NCBI GenBank assembly: GCA_964228555.1
Contig: CAXQZU010000030.1
Coordinates: 62,001 to 126,000, forward strand
DNA: 64,000 nucleotides
Origin: CAXQZU01 sp964228555
GTDB taxonomy: Bacteria; Planctomycetota; PLA2; JAEUHO01
Direction of reading: 5' to 3'
The position numbers and the translations under genes are program-made. Positions within the stretch are counted from its first letter, which is position 1, and every line of letters starts with the position of its first letter. This document shows positions 35,772 through 44,532 of the stretch, one piece after another. A model generated the notes under the pieces. The model was not told the origin of the DNA. It worked only from the letters and a program-made list of their open reading frames with translations, and did no database searches.

Positions 35772-36470
35772 CTAGCCCAGCGAGGCCGTCAGCAACCACG
35801 CGCGCAGGGCAGCGAGCGCGCCGGCCAGGTCCCACGCGGCACGCCGGGGCTCGCCGGCCTGGTTGGACACCGCGCGCACCACGTGACAGGCCACGCCGAG
35901 GCGGCTGGCAGCCAAGGCCACCGCGAAGGACTCCATGTCCTCGGCCAGCGGCACGGCGCCCGCGGGCAGGTCCAGTCGCTCGCGGGCAGCCGCCACGCGC
36001 TGGGCAGCCTCCTCGGCGCAGCCGGAGGCCCGGGACACGGTCAGGAAGGCGGCGGCGGGCTCCCGCTCCAGGCCCGGCCACACGGGCAGGTCCAGCCACT
36101 GCGACACCGCTGCGCGCCCGGGGAGCGCGGGGGCCTGCTCCAAGCCCAGCGCCCGGGGACCTTGCCAGCCCCCGTCCCGTTCCACGCCCAGGTCGGCGAG
36201 GCAGGCATGCCGGGCCGATGCCAGCGCGCCGACGGGCAGCAGCCGGGTGTCGTAGCTGCCGCACACGCCCAGCACCAAGCAGCGCCGAGGCCGCTCGCGG
36301 GCCAGCGCCAGCGCGGAGAGCGCACCGGCCGCAGCCGGCCCGAAGCCCACCAAGGCCACGCGTACCGGACGGCCGCCCACCTCGGCAGCCTGGGGCTCCT
36401 CGCCGCGGGGCAGCAGCCCGGGGTCCAGCAGGGCCTTGGCCTCGCGGGCGGTGGGGATGAGCACCAGCAC
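35772..36470 (-). CDS. mqnB: Futalosine hydrolase (menaquinone biosynthesis), probable
   Basis: Nucleosidase of about 232 residues in the MTA/SAH nucleosidase (purine phosphorylase) fold. It keeps VLVLIPTAREAKALL at the start, RVALVGFGPAAAGALSA, and the active-site AEDMESFAVALAA. The end HVVRAVSNQAGEPRRAAWDL matches the futalosine hydrolase pattern better than MTAN. It cleaves futalosine to dehypoxanthine futalosine in the alternative menaquinone route; UbiA- and UbiX-like genes at 63-64 kb fit that route. Start is uncertain: GTG 36470 is the first candidate, with no good ribosome site. Divergent from a HEAT gene; 48 bp upstream of the parvulin gene. Confidence 0.72.
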   Translation of the reverse strand: MLVLIPTAREAKALLDPGLLPRGEEPQAAEVGGRPVRVALVGFGPAAAGALSALALARERPRRCLVLGVCGSYDTRLLPVGALASARHACLADLGVERDGGWQGPRALGLEQAPALPGRAAVSQWLDLPVWPGLEREPAAAFLTVSRASGCAEEAAQRVAAARERLDLPAGAVPLAEDMESFAVALAASRLGVACHVVRAVSNQAGEPRRAAWDLAGALAALRAWLLTASLG

Positions 36471-36545
36471 GCCCGTAGTGTGGTCGGCGGCGGCCGTAGC
36501 GCTACCCCCCGCACGCCAGAGGGGTAGAAGCCCGCCGGAGGCTCC

Positions 36546-37403
36546 ATGTCCCGCATCCACGCCCCCGTCCTGCTGGCCGTGCTGGCCACTGCCCTTGCCT
36601 GCGCATCGGGCATCCACGCCCGGCTGGCAGCGGACGAGGCGTCGCCCGACCGGCAAGCGCCGGATGTGCCCGCACTCGTGGCGGGCCTGGCCTCGGAAGA
36701 CCGGGAGAAGCGCCAGGCGTCGGCCGAGGCCGCTTGCGAGGTGCAGCATCCCGACTTGCTGCCCGCCCTGCTGAAGGCTGCCAAGGATGAGTACCGCAGC
36801 GTGCGGGAGCCCGTGTGGAAGGCGCTGGGTGCACGCAGCCCCCAGCCCGAGAAGGCCAAGGCCGCCCGGGCCGTGGAGACGCGCCTGCGCGAGCTGGATC
36901 GCAAGCCCGAGTCCCCCGAGGAGGTGGCCGTCGTGGTGCAGGCCCTGCACGACCTCGCCCAGCGCAGCAGCATCGATCCCCTGCTGGAGGGCCTGGGCCC
37001 CACCACCGAGGCGCCCCTCGCGCTGGCACGCCTGCGCGCCGTGGCCAACGTGCCCGACAAGGCGGCCATCGAGGCACTGCTCAACTATGCCCAGCGAGGG
37101 CGCGGGGGTGACGCCCATCGGGCCGCCGCCCGGCAGGCCCTGACCTACGCGACGGGCCTGCGGCTGGCCAACCTCGATGCCTGGCTGCGCTGGTGGAGCG
37201 ACGCGAAGCGAACGTGGGACCCCGACGAGGCTGCCGCCGCCCGTGCCGAGCAGGCGAGCAGCGCCGAGGCCCGCAAGAGCGGCCGGGAGGGCCGGCGCGA
37301 GCGACCCGCCCAGAAGCCGGGTGGCTCGCCCGAGGGCGAGGGCGGCAGTCCCCCCGAGAAGCCGGGCAAGCGACAGGAACCCGAGCAGCCCTCGGAGTCC
37401 TGA
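36546..37403 (+). CDS. Secreted HEAT-like repeat protein with charged tail
   Basis: 285 residues: signal peptide (VLLAVLATALACASGIHA), then helical repeats (LVAGLASEDREKRQASAEAA, LLPALLKAAKDEYRSVREPV, TEAPLALARLRAVANVPDKA). A low-complexity tail of about 50 residues rich in Arg, Glu, Gly and Pro closes the protein. No catalytic motif. GGAGG precedes ATG 36546, and TAGAAG lies further upstream as a poor -10. Convergent with the phosphoribosyltransferase gene through a shared hairpin. Confidence 0.75.
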   Translation: MSRIHAPVLLAVLATALACASGIHARLAADEASPDRQAPDVPALVAGLASEDREKRQASAEAACEVQHPDLLPALLKAAKDEYRSVREPVWKALGARSPQPEKAKAARAVETRLRELDRKPESPEEVAVVVQALHDLAQRSSIDPLLEGLGPTTEAPLALARLRAVANVPDKAAIEALLNYAQRGRGGDAHRAAARQALTYATGLRLANLDAWLRWWSDAKRTWDPDEAAAARAEQASSAEARKSGREGRRERPAQKPGGSPEGEGGSPPEKPGKRQEPEQPSES

Positions 37404-37420
37404 GCCGCGCGCCGCTCAGG
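37399..37420. terminator. Bidirectional hairpin holding both facing stop codons
   Basis: CCTGAGC (37399-37405) pairs with GCTCAGG (37414-37420) around an 8-nt loop. The two TGA stops (37401-37403 plus; 37418-37416 minus) lie in opposite arms, the same design as at 34786-34807. Confidence 0.55.
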
Positions 37421-37949
37421 CGTTGCGCTCGGCCTCCGGCGTCCACGGGAACACCAGCCACGCGTCCGCGGGCACGCAAGCGGCGGCCAGCACGTCCCTG
37501 GACACGCCACGACGAGAAAGCGCGGCGACACGTACCGGCCCGGGCAGCACGACGGGCCCGGGCTCGAGATCGCCCTTCACCAGCAGCACCGCCAGCGTGG
37601 CCTTCGGCAGCACGGCGCCCACGCAGGCCAGCGTGGATCCGCCCTCCACCAGCTCGTCCACCACGAGCGTGCGCGCGGGATCGCCGCTGGGCCCCGCCAC
37701 GGCGGGCGGCCTGCCCACCCACTGCGCCTGCAGGCCGCCTTCGCGCCCGGCGTAGGCGCGCACCTGCACGCCCTCGACGCGGCCCACGTCCAGCGCACCC
37801 GCCAGCAAGGAAGCCGGCACCAGCCCGCCACGGGCCACGGCCACGATGCGATCCCAGCCCGCCGCGGGGGCCCGCGTGCGCGCGGCAGCGGCCAGGGATG
37901 CGCACAAGGCCTCGATCTGGTCCCAGCCCACGGTGCGCGTGCTGCCCAT
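37416..37949 (-). CDS. Type I phosphoribosyltransferase (Gpt/XGPRT-like)
   Basis: 177 residues with the PRPP-binding motif TLVVDELVEGGSTL near residues 92-105 and the early ARGGLVPASLLAGAL block, the pattern of purine and xanthine-guanine phosphoribosyltransferases. The canonical second Asp of VVDD is Glu here (VDE). It could salvage a purine base or act in another PRPP-linked reaction; the base cannot be told from sequence. ATG 37949 lies 7 nt after a TAGGCT -10 element with no Shine-Dalgarno. Confidence 0.8.
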   Translation of the reverse strand: MGSTRTVGWDQIEALCASLAAAARTRAPAAGWDRIVAVARGGLVPASLLAGALDVGRVEGVQVRAYAGREGGLQAQWVGRPPAVAGPSGDPARTLVVDELVEGGSTLACVGAVLPKATLAVLLVKGDLEPGPVVLPGPVRVAALSRRGVSRDVLAAACVPADAWLVFPWTPEAERNA

Positions 37950-37956
37950 GGCGCGC

Positions 37957-37962
37957 AGCCTA
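37957..37962 (-). promoter_or_regulatory. -10 element for a likely leaderless phosphoribosyltransferase mRNA
   Basis: TAGGCT on the minus strand, 7 nt before ATG 37949. Confidence 0.5.
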
Positions 37963-38006
37963 CGCGGGCCCGGGACGCCGCAGCACGCGGGCTGCGGCTG
38001 CCAGGG

Positions 38007-38849
38007 TCAGCGCGCGCCCGCTCCGGGCGCAAGGCCCTGCAGGGCCTGCGCCGCGCGCGCCTCGTGCTCGGTGCCGGCGTAGCCCTGCGCCAGCGAGCGC
38101 AGCACGTCCTGCGCCTCGCCGCCCCGGCCCAGTCGCACGAGCACCTGCGCCCGGGCCAGGTCGGCCTCGAGGCGCGTGCCGGCGAGGGCCGCCACGCGCT
38201 GGGCAAGGTCGCGCACGGCCGCGGGAGCCTCGGCCGGCTCGGCGGCCTTGCGGGCCAGCTTGAGGGCCGTGCCGTAATCCCACGCCTTCACCCGCTCGCG
38301 CACCTCGTCGAGGCCCGCGGGCACCTTGCCCAGCTCGGCCACGCGGAAGCGCGCGAGCTCTTCCTGCAGGATGTCCTCAGGCCCGCGATTGCTGACGCGC
38401 ACGCGACCGTCGATGCCCACCACGTAGTCCACGGGGCGCCGGTCCACCTGGTAGGCCTGCGCGAGCGCCCCCGTGGGATCACAGCCCACCGGGAAGGTGT
38501 AGCGGTTCTGGTCGAGGAAGGGCTTGACCTCGTCGGGCGCGTACTGGTGCAGCACGGTCAGCACCACGAGCCCGCTGCCCCCGTAGAGATCGTGCATCTG
38601 CTGGGCCAGCGGCAGGCTCTTGCGGCAGTGAGGGCAGTCACGCAGCCAGAACTTGATCCACACCACCTTGCCGCGGAACGACGAGAGCGTGGTGCCGCGG
38701 CTCACGCCGTTGAGGCCGGCCGGGAAGGTCATCTCGGGCGCCATCAGGCCGTCGAGCACGGCGCCCTCGGCGGCGGCCTGGCGCAGGCGGGAGCCCGGCG
38801 CAGCGACACACAGCAGGGCCACGGCAATCCACAGGGTGAGGCGCGTCAT
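38007..38849 (-). CDS. TlpA/ResA-like thioredoxin-fold protein
   Basis: Exported protein of 280 residues (signal LTLWIAVALLCVAAPGSRL). The thioredoxin domain (about 35-165) has SSFRGKVVWIKFWLRDCPHC with active-site CPHC, then YVVGIDGRVR. Residues 180-280 form a helical extension with a tetratricopeptide-like look (LARAQVLVRLGRGGEAQDVL). TlpA-like proteins reduce disulfides outside the cytoplasm, for example in cytochrome c maturation, which would suit a genome with multihaem cytochromes. Start ATG 38849 has GGAG upstream and TAGACT 16 nt before. Lies 53 bp after transketolase. Confidence 0.85.
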   Translation of the reverse strand: MTRLTLWIAVALLCVAAPGSRLRQAAAEGAVLDGLMAPEMTFPAGLNGVSRGTTLSSFRGKVVWIKFWLRDCPHCRKSLPLAQQMHDLYGGSGLVVLTVLHQYAPDEVKPFLDQNRYTFPVGCDPTGALAQAYQVDRRPVDYVVGIDGRVRVSNRGPEDILQEELARFRVAELGKVPAGLDEVRERVKAWDYGTALKLARKAAEPAEAPAAVRDLAQRVAALAGTRLEADLARAQVLVRLGRGGEAQDVLRSLAQGYAGTEHEARAAQALQGLAPGAGAR

Positions 38850-38865
38850 GAGGGCTCCGCGGGGC

Positions 38866-38871
38866 AGTCTA
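38866..38871 (-). promoter_or_regulatory. -10 element for the TlpA-like gene
   Basis: TAGACT within CCTAGACTGCC, the same 11-mer found before the M61 peptidase gene. Here the gap to the ATG is 16 nt and a GGAG site intervenes. Confidence 0.4.
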
Positions 38872-38902
38872 GGGCCGGCAAGGCCCCAACCCTTGGATCG
38901 GC

Positions 38903-40948
38903 TCAAGACCGGGCGCGGGCGAGCGCCGCAACCGCCGCCTTGGCCACGTTCTCCGGCGTGAAGCCCAGCTCCTGGAACAGGCGCCCCGCCGGCGCCGAGG
39001 CCCCGAAGCGGTCCAGGGTCACCAGGGCGCCCTCCGAGCCCACCCAGCGCTCCCAGCCCAGCGAGGCAGCGGCCTCGATGCCCACGCGCACGGTGCCAGG
39101 CCCCAGCACAGCCTCCCGCTCTGCGGCAGGCAGGCGCCCGAACACGTCCCACGCCGGCAGGGACACCACGCGGGCGGGATGGCCCTGCTGGGCCAGCCGG
39201 TCGGCGGCAGCCAGGGCCAATTCCACCTCGCTGCCCGTGGCCACCAGCGTCAGCACGGCGCCGGGCACCTCGCGCAGCACGTAGCCGCCGCGCCGCAGCC
39301 CGGCCGCCGGGGCCACCTGCGTGCGGTCCAGCGTGGCCAGCGCCTGGCGCGTGAGCACGAGGGCCGTGGGCCCCTGTCGCTCCAGGGCCAGCCGCCAGGC
39401 CTCCGCAGTCTCGTTGGCGTCGCAGGGGCGCACCACCGTCAGCCCCGGGATGGCGCGCAAGCCGGCCAGCTGCTCGATGGGCTGGTGCGTGGGGCCGTCC
39501 TCGCCCACGCCCACCGAGTCGTGCGTGAACACGTAGATCACCGGCAGGCGCATCAGCGCCGCAAGCCGGATGGCCGGCTTCATGTAGTCGCTGAAGATCA
39601 GGAAGGTGGCCCCGAAGGGACGCCAGCCGCCGTGCAGCGCCATGCCGTTGAGCACCGACCCCATGCCGTGCTCGCGCACCCCGAAGTGCACCGTGCGCCC
39701 CGCGTGCTGGCCGCGCTGGATCTCGCCCAGGCCGGGCAGGGCCGTGTTGTTGGAGCCGGCGAGGTCGGCCGAGCCCCCGACCAGCTCGGGCAGCCGCTGC
39801 GCCACGGCCTGCAGCACCTTGCCGCTGGCCTGGCGGGTGGCCATCTTCGTGCCGGGGGTGAACGCGGGCAGCGCGCTGTCCCAGCCGGCGGGCAGCCGCC
39901 CGCCCAGCACGCGGTCGAGTTCCTCGGCCAGCTGGGGATGCGCAGCGCGGTAGGCCACGAGCCGCTGCTCCCATGCCGACACCTCGGCCGCGCCCCGTGC
40001 GCCGGCCGACCGCATGTGCGCGACCACGTCCTCGGGCACGTGGAAGGCGGCGTCCTCCGGCCAGCCCAGCGAGCGCTTGACCGCGCGGATCTCGCTGTCG
40101 CCCAGCGGCGCGCCGTGCGCCTCCGAGGTGTCCTCCTTCGTGGGTGCGCCGGGCGCGATGCGCGTTCGGCAGATCACCAGCGTGGGCTTGTCGGCCACGC
40201 GCGCCTGCTCGGCGGCCTCGGCATAGGCCGTCCACGGAGCATCCAGCGCCACGTGCAGCACGTTCCAGCCGTAGGCGCGGAAACGCCCCCCCACGTCTTC
40301 CGTGAAGGAGAGGTCCGTGCGGCCGTCAATCGTGATGCGGTTGTCGTCGTAGAACACGCACAGGCGCGAGAGGCCGAGGTGGCCTGCGAGGCTGGCGGCC
40401 TCGGCGCTCACGCCTTCCATGAGGTCGCCGTCGCTGGCGATCACCCACGTGCGGTGGTCCACCACCTCGTGACCGGGCCGGTTGAAGCGCGCCGCCAGCA
40501 TGCGCTCGGCGAGGGCCATGCCCACGGCGTTGCCGATGCCCTGGCCCAGGGGGCCCGTGGTGGTCTCCACGCCCTCGCACTCGCCCAGCTCGGGGTGCCC
40601 GGCGGCGGGGCTGTGCCACTGGCGGAAGGCGCGGATGTGATCCAGCCCCAGCGGGTAGCCCGTCAGGTGCAGCGCGCCGTAGAGCAGCATGCTGGCGTGG
40701 CCGCACGAGAGGATGAAGCGGTCGCGGTCGGGCCAGCGCGGATGCGCGGCGCTGTAGCGCATGGTGCGCGTCCACAGGGCATAGGCCAGGGGCGAGAGCG
40801 CCATGGGCGTGCCGGGGTGCCCGCTCTTGGCCTGCTCCACGGCATCCATGGCCAGCGTCTTGAGGGCCGCGATGGAGCGTTCGGCCAGCCGGCGCTGGTC
40901 GGCGTCCAGGCTGCTGGGGCGGGGAGACGTCATGGACTCGGGGCTCAC
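38903..40948 (-). CDS. tkt: Transketolase
   Basis: Thiamine-diphosphate enzyme of 681 residues in the pentose phosphate pathway, moving two-carbon units between sugar phosphates. Seen: KSGHPGTPMALSPLAYALW, LSCGHASMLLYGALHLTGY, the TPP motif region ASDGDLMEGVSAEAASLAGH through DDNRITIDG, the catalytic Glu in HFGVREHGMG, and THDSVGVGEDGPTHQPIEQL. Length is standard. The start at GTG 40948 is preferred because GGAGGT lies about 5 nt upstream; an ATG at 40933 is the alternative. A TAGAAT -10 lies 54 nt upstream. Confidence 0.97.
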   Translation of the reverse strand: MSPESMTSPRPSSLDADQRRLAERSIAALKTLAMDAVEQAKSGHPGTPMALSPLAYALWTRTMRYSAAHPRWPDRDRFILSCGHASMLLYGALHLTGYPLGLDHIRAFRQWHSPAAGHPELGECEGVETTTGPLGQGIGNAVGMALAERMLAARFNRPGHEVVDHRTWVIASDGDLMEGVSAEAASLAGHLGLSRLCVFYDDNRITIDGRTDLSFTEDVGGRFRAYGWNVLHVALDAPWTAYAEAAEQARVADKPTLVICRTRIAPGAPTKEDTSEAHGAPLGDSEIRAVKRSLGWPEDAAFHVPEDVVAHMRSAGARGAAEVSAWEQRLVAYRAAHPQLAEELDRVLGGRLPAGWDSALPAFTPGTKMATRQASGKVLQAVAQRLPELVGGSADLAGSNNTALPGLGEIQRGQHAGRTVHFGVREHGMGSVLNGMALHGGWRPFGATFLIFSDYMKPAIRLAALMRLPVIYVFTHDSVGVGEDGPTHQPIEQLAGLRAIPGLTVVRPCDANETAEAWRLALERQGPTALVLTRQALATLDRTQVAPAAGLRRGGYVLREVPGAVLTLVATGSEVELALAAADRLAQQGHPARVVSLPAWDVFGRLPAAEREAVLGPGTVRVGIEAAASLGWERWVGSEGALVTLDRFGASAPAGRLFQELGFTPENVAKAAVAALARARS

Positions 40949-41002
40949 GCGCCACCTCCGCAGGCTCCGCGCGGACAGGCGGCTCCGGCCGCGCGGCGGC
41001 GG

Positions 41003-41008
41003 ATTCTA
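41003..41008 (-). promoter_or_regulatory. -10 element for transketolase
   Basis: TAGAAT inside CTAGAATCCGC, identical over 11 bp to the element before the M16 gene and at almost the same distance (54 against 53 nt) from the start codon. Confidence 0.45.
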
Positions 41009-41039
41009 GGGCCGGGGGTCCGACAGCGCCGGGCCCGCC

Positions 41040-42443
41040 TCAACGCCCCTCGACCGGTGCCGACCCATCGCCGGTGACCGCCGCCGGCGGCGCCAGCGGC
41101 ACGGGGGGCACGCGCGTGGCCCGCTTGAGGAACAGCAAGGCAAAGCAGGTCTGCGTGATGGCGCTCTCCGTGCTGTCGGCCGGCTTGCCGGAGGCTGCGG
41201 CCTCCAGCCAGCCGCCGTCGCCCTGCTGGGCCGCCAGCAGGTGCTCTGCCCCCTCGCGGTACCAGTCGCGCGTGCCCAGCCACGGCAAGCCCAGCTTGGT
41301 GCCCGCTCGCTCCAGCCCGTAGAGGTAGTAGTAGTGCCAGTGCGGCTGCTCGTCGGGATTGGTGTGCACCTGGAAGTGCTCGGAGAGCCACGCCACGCCG
41401 TCGCGCAGGCTGCGGTCGATGCGCTTGCGCAGGTCCATGGGCAGGCGCTCGGCGGCCCACAGGCGCTCCTTGCAGATCGCCACCACGGCCACGCCGGCCG
41501 TGGTCATGCTGCCCGTGGGCAGCGAGGCGTGCCCCGGCAGGTAGGTCCAGCCGCGCGCCTGCGCCCGGCCCGCCTCGCGGAAGCGCTTCTCGGGCGGGTC
41601 GCCGGGCTGCCAGGCCTCGTAGGGCAGCCACACGGGGGCGGGCAGGCCCTCCTGCTCCTGCTCGGAGAGCACGTGCTCGACCGCCCGCTGGAAGGACTCG
41701 GGGGGCACGGGAATGCCACAGCGCGCGGCCGCCTCCAGCGCCAGCAGGGCGTACTGCGTGTTGCTCAAGTCCGTGTCGCCGGGCTCGGAGTCCACCGGGT
41801 TGCCGGGATAGCGCCAGCCGCCGGTGGCGTGCTGCGAGCCGACGAGGAACTCGACCAGCTCCACGATCCACTTGCGCACGCCGTCGGGGTACTTGCAGCG
41901 GGCCGGCTTGGGCGGGTCACCCTCGCCGTAGCGATCCTTGCGTGCCGGGGCGGGCTTGCCCTCGGGGCCGCGGTAGAGCGCATCCAGCGCCAGCACCAGC
42001 GTCGCGGCGGTGTAGACGGTGAGCGTGCCGTTGCCCTTGAGGTTCCACGAGCCGTTGCCCCCGGCGTAGTGGAACTGGCACAGGCGCAGGCACTTCTTGA
42101 TCGCGTCGTGCTCCGCCCCCAGGCCGCCATGCGAGAGGGTCAGCATGACGAGGGCGTTCACCCCGACGTCCATCGGGTTGTACGCCTTGGGGTCGAGGCG
42201 GTCCGCGAAGCCCGGGTAGCCGCCGTCGGGCAGCTGTTGCCGCACCAGCCAGGCCGTCCCGCGCTCGATGGCCGCGGCCACGCGGGCGTCGAGGTCCGCC
42301 CGCGCCCGGGCCATGCGCGCCTCCTCGGCCGCCATGCGCGCCTTGCGCGCCGCAGCATCCTCCTCCGCGTGCAGGCACGCGCCGCCCAGCAGCAGCGCGG
42401 CCAGCAAGCAGCCCACCAGGTGCGCGCAAGCCATGCGGTGCAT
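41040..42443 (-). CDS. Prenyltransferase/squalene-oxidase repeat protein, secreted
   Basis: 467 residues with a signal peptide (AHLVGCLLAALLLGGACLHA). The fold is the alpha/alpha barrel of squalene cyclases and prenyltransferases, seen as repeated QLPDGGYPGF, GNGSWNLKGN, ATGGWRYPGN and QQGDGGWLEA units (QW-like motifs). The DxDD cyclase motif is not seen and it is exported, so it is unlikely to be a hopanoid cyclase. Similar secreted proteins are frequent in Planctomycetota and have no known function. Start ATG 42443 has GGGAGG upstream. Confidence 0.82.
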   Translation of the reverse strand: MHRMACAHLVGCLLAALLLGGACLHAEEDAAARKARMAAEEARMARARADLDARVAAAIERGTAWLVRQQLPDGGYPGFADRLDPKAYNPMDVGVNALVMLTLSHGGLGAEHDAIKKCLRLCQFHYAGGNGSWNLKGNGTLTVYTAATLVLALDALYRGPEGKPAPARKDRYGEGDPPKPARCKYPDGVRKWIVELVEFLVGSQHATGGWRYPGNPVDSEPGDTDLSNTQYALLALEAAARCGIPVPPESFQRAVEHVLSEQEQEGLPAPVWLPYEAWQPGDPPEKRFREAGRAQARGWTYLPGHASLPTGSMTTAGVAVVAICKERLWAAERLPMDLRKRIDRSLRDGVAWLSEHFQVHTNPDEQPHWHYYYLYGLERAGTKLGLPWLGTRDWYREGAEHLLAAQQGDGGWLEAAASGKPADSTESAITQTCFALLFLKRATRVPPVPLAPPAAVTGDGSAPVEGR

Positions 42444-42459
42444 GCCGCCTCCCGCAGCC

Positions 42460-42465
42460 ACCCTA
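42460..42465 (-). promoter_or_regulatory. Possible -10 for the squalene-cyclase-like gene
   Basis: TAGGGT on the minus strand, 16 nt before ATG 42443, with GGGAGG between. Confidence 0.35.
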
Positions 42466-42585
42466 CCCCGGGGCCCCGGCGCGGGGAACCGGCAGCCCGC
42501 GCCCGCGGCGCGCCCGGGGCACGGGCCCGGGAGGCCTGCGCCGGCGGGCCCGGCTGTACCTTGGCGGCTTCCCTGCGAGCGAGCC

Positions 42586-42849
42586 ATGGAAGCCACCCTC
42601 AAGCGACTCCCCCCCGGCGAGGCCTGGTGCTACCTGGGCGGGCAGCCCGGTGCCAAGGAGCCGCTGGACCTCGTGGTGCGCGCCTTCGAGGGGTCGGTGC
42701 TCGTGGCCGTGGGCGACAACGACCGGGCCCCCGACACGGAGCCGGTGCTGGTGCCTGCGGGACAAGGCCGGCGCATGTGCGGCTTCCACTTCTTCGCGCG
42801 CGCGGCCGCGCCCGCGGCTGGCGCCCTCGTGAGCGTGCGCGGCCTCTAG
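42586..42849 (+). CDS. Small hypothetical protein ahead of the efflux operon
   Basis: 87 residues, no signal peptide, no recognised domain. The sequence EPLDLVVRAFEGSVLVAVGDND and FHFFARAAAP suggests a small beta-rich cytoplasmic protein. It fills the gap before the TolC-type gene, ends 7 bp before that gene's ATG, and has a TACCTT -10-like hexamer at 42557-42562. These facts support a real first gene of the operon, but codon bias alone could also create such an open frame. Confidence 0.5.
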   Translation: MEATLKRLPPGEAWCYLGGQPGAKEPLDLVVRAFEGSVLVAVGDNDRAPDTEPVLVPAGQGRRMCGFHFFARAAAPAAGALVSVRGL

Positions 42850-42856
42850 GCAACGC

Positions 42857-44521
42857 ATGCAGCGCGCCGCCCTCGCCGTGCTGCTGCTGGGGGTGGCGGG
42901 CTGTCGCGCCCACTCGCTGGAGTCCGCCGACCGTGAGGCCGCAGGCATCGTGGCAGCCGGGCGTGCCCTCGTGCCGGACGTGCGCGGCTCCCTGTCGCTG
43001 GACAGCATGGAGAGCAACGCCGCCCGCACGCGCTCGGCCTACGCGCCGGGCGAGGCGCGGCGGATCTCGCACCGCGCGGCCCTCGAGGCGGCCACCCTCG
43101 CCAGCCGCGACCTGCGCGTGGAGCGCGAGGACGTGATGCTGGCTGCGCTGGCCCTGAGCACGGTGCGCCACGACCACGAGGTGCAGCCGCTGGCAGGCGC
43201 GGGCGGCTCCCTGGAGGACGTGGACGGTGCGCGCACCGTGTCCGGGGCTCCCACCGCAGGGCTGCGCCAGGCGCGGGAGCGCGGCGGCAACGTGGCGCTG
43301 GCGCTGGCGCAGGACTTCCTCTTCAACGTGGGCGGCAGCCCGCTGCGCGCGGCCCAGTCGCTGCTGGCGCTGGACCTGCTGCTGCCCATGTCGCGCGGGG
43401 CAGGCTGGGTGGCCCGCGAGCGGCTCACGCAGGCCGAGCGCGACGTGGTCTACGCCTTGCGGGCCTACGCGTTCTTCCAGCAGCAGCTGGTGCTCCAGGT
43501 GTCCACGGCCTACTACCGCACGCTGCAGGCGCAGGACACCTGGCAGAACGAGGAAGGCACCTACCAGAGCCTGCTGGCCTTCGAGGCCCGGCAGCGCGCC
43601 CACGGACGCGAGGGGGCGGGCCGCATCCCGGAGTTCCAGGTCGAGCAGGCGCGGCAGGACACGCTGCGTGCCGACGACCGCCGCCAGCGTGCGCGCGTGG
43701 ACTACGAGGAGGCGCTCGACGAGCTCAAGCTGCTGCTGGGGCTGCCGGTGGATGCGTCCCTCGAGCCGGACCCTGACGACCTCGTGCGGCTGCGCGCGGC
43801 GGGCCCGGCGGCGGCCCCCTCCGACCCGGCCGCCGCACAGGGCGAGGCGCTCGCGCGGCGGCTGGACCTGCGCAACGCCCGCGACCAGGTGGACGACGCC
43901 GAGCGCCGGGTGCTGGTGGCGCGCAACGGCATGGGCCCGCAGGTGGACCTCGCGCTAGGCGCCAGCCTCGAGACAGGCGGCAACCAGCCGTGGAACCTGC
44001 GCGAGGCCAGCCGGCGGCTGGAGCTGGGCCTTGCGCTGGACCTGCCGCTGGACCGCATCGAGGAGCGCAACGCCTGGCGCGCTTCCGTGCTGCAGGGCGT
44101 GCGCGCGCTGCGCAGCCTGCAGGGCCTGGAGGACCGCGTGGTGCGCGAGGTGCGCACGGCCTTCCGGCGCCTCGCCGAGGCCGAGCGCTCCTACGCAATC
44201 CAGCGGGAGGGCGTGCGCCTGGCCGAGCGCCGCGCGGAGAGCACGCGCCTGCTCCTCGAGGCCGGGCAGGCCCAGACACGCGACGTGCTGGACGCCCAGA
44301 ACGACCTGGTCAACGCCCAGAACGCGCTCACGCGCGCACTCGTGGACCACGCCATCGCGCGGCTGGGCCTCGACCTCGCCGTGGGCGCCCTGGACGTGGA
44401 GGCCACCGCCTCGCTGGCGAGCACGCCCGCAGCAGGGACCGCCGCCCTCCCGGCCCAGCCCCCGGTGCCGGCCCCCTCCGCACCGGCCGGCGGCGCCAGC
44501 ACGCCCCCCCCCACGAGGTGA
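42857..44521 (+). CDS. TolC-family outer-membrane efflux lipoprotein
   Basis: 554 residues with a lipoprotein signal (ALAVLLLGVAGC). Long helical hairpins typical of TolC/OprM follow, including VYALRAYAFFQQQLVLQVST and the family closing motif RDVLDAQNDLVNAQNALTRA. A Pro/Ala-rich tail of about 40 residues extends the C-terminus. It would be the outer-membrane duct of the tripartite exporter completed by the next three genes. It supports a Gram-negative envelope. Confidence 0.88.
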   Translation: MQRAALAVLLLGVAGCRAHSLESADREAAGIVAAGRALVPDVRGSLSLDSMESNAARTRSAYAPGEARRISHRAALEAATLASRDLRVEREDVMLAALALSTVRHDHEVQPLAGAGGSLEDVDGARTVSGAPTAGLRQARERGGNVALALAQDFLFNVGGSPLRAAQSLLALDLLLPMSRGAGWVARERLTQAERDVVYALRAYAFFQQQLVLQVSTAYYRTLQAQDTWQNEEGTYQSLLAFEARQRAHGREGAGRIPEFQVEQARQDTLRADDRRQRARVDYEEALDELKLLLGLPVDASLEPDPDDLVRLRAAGPAAAPSDPAAAQGEALARRLDLRNARDQVDDAERRVLVARNGMGPQVDLALGASLETGGNQPWNLREASRRLELGLALDLPLDRIEERNAWRASVLQGVRALRSLQGLEDRVVREVRTAFRRLAEAERSYAIQREGVRLAERRAESTRLLLEAGQAQTRDVLDAQNDLVNAQNALTRALVDHAIARLGLDLAVGALDVEATASLASTPAAGTAALPAQPPVPAPSAPAGGASTPPPTR

Positions 44522-44532
44522 GGACCGACCCC

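Noticed and set aside
36470..36545. Possible longer N-terminus of the futalosine hydrolase running into the divergent HEAT gene
   Set aside because: The added residues do not resemble the family, and the frame there is a shadow of the HEAT gene.
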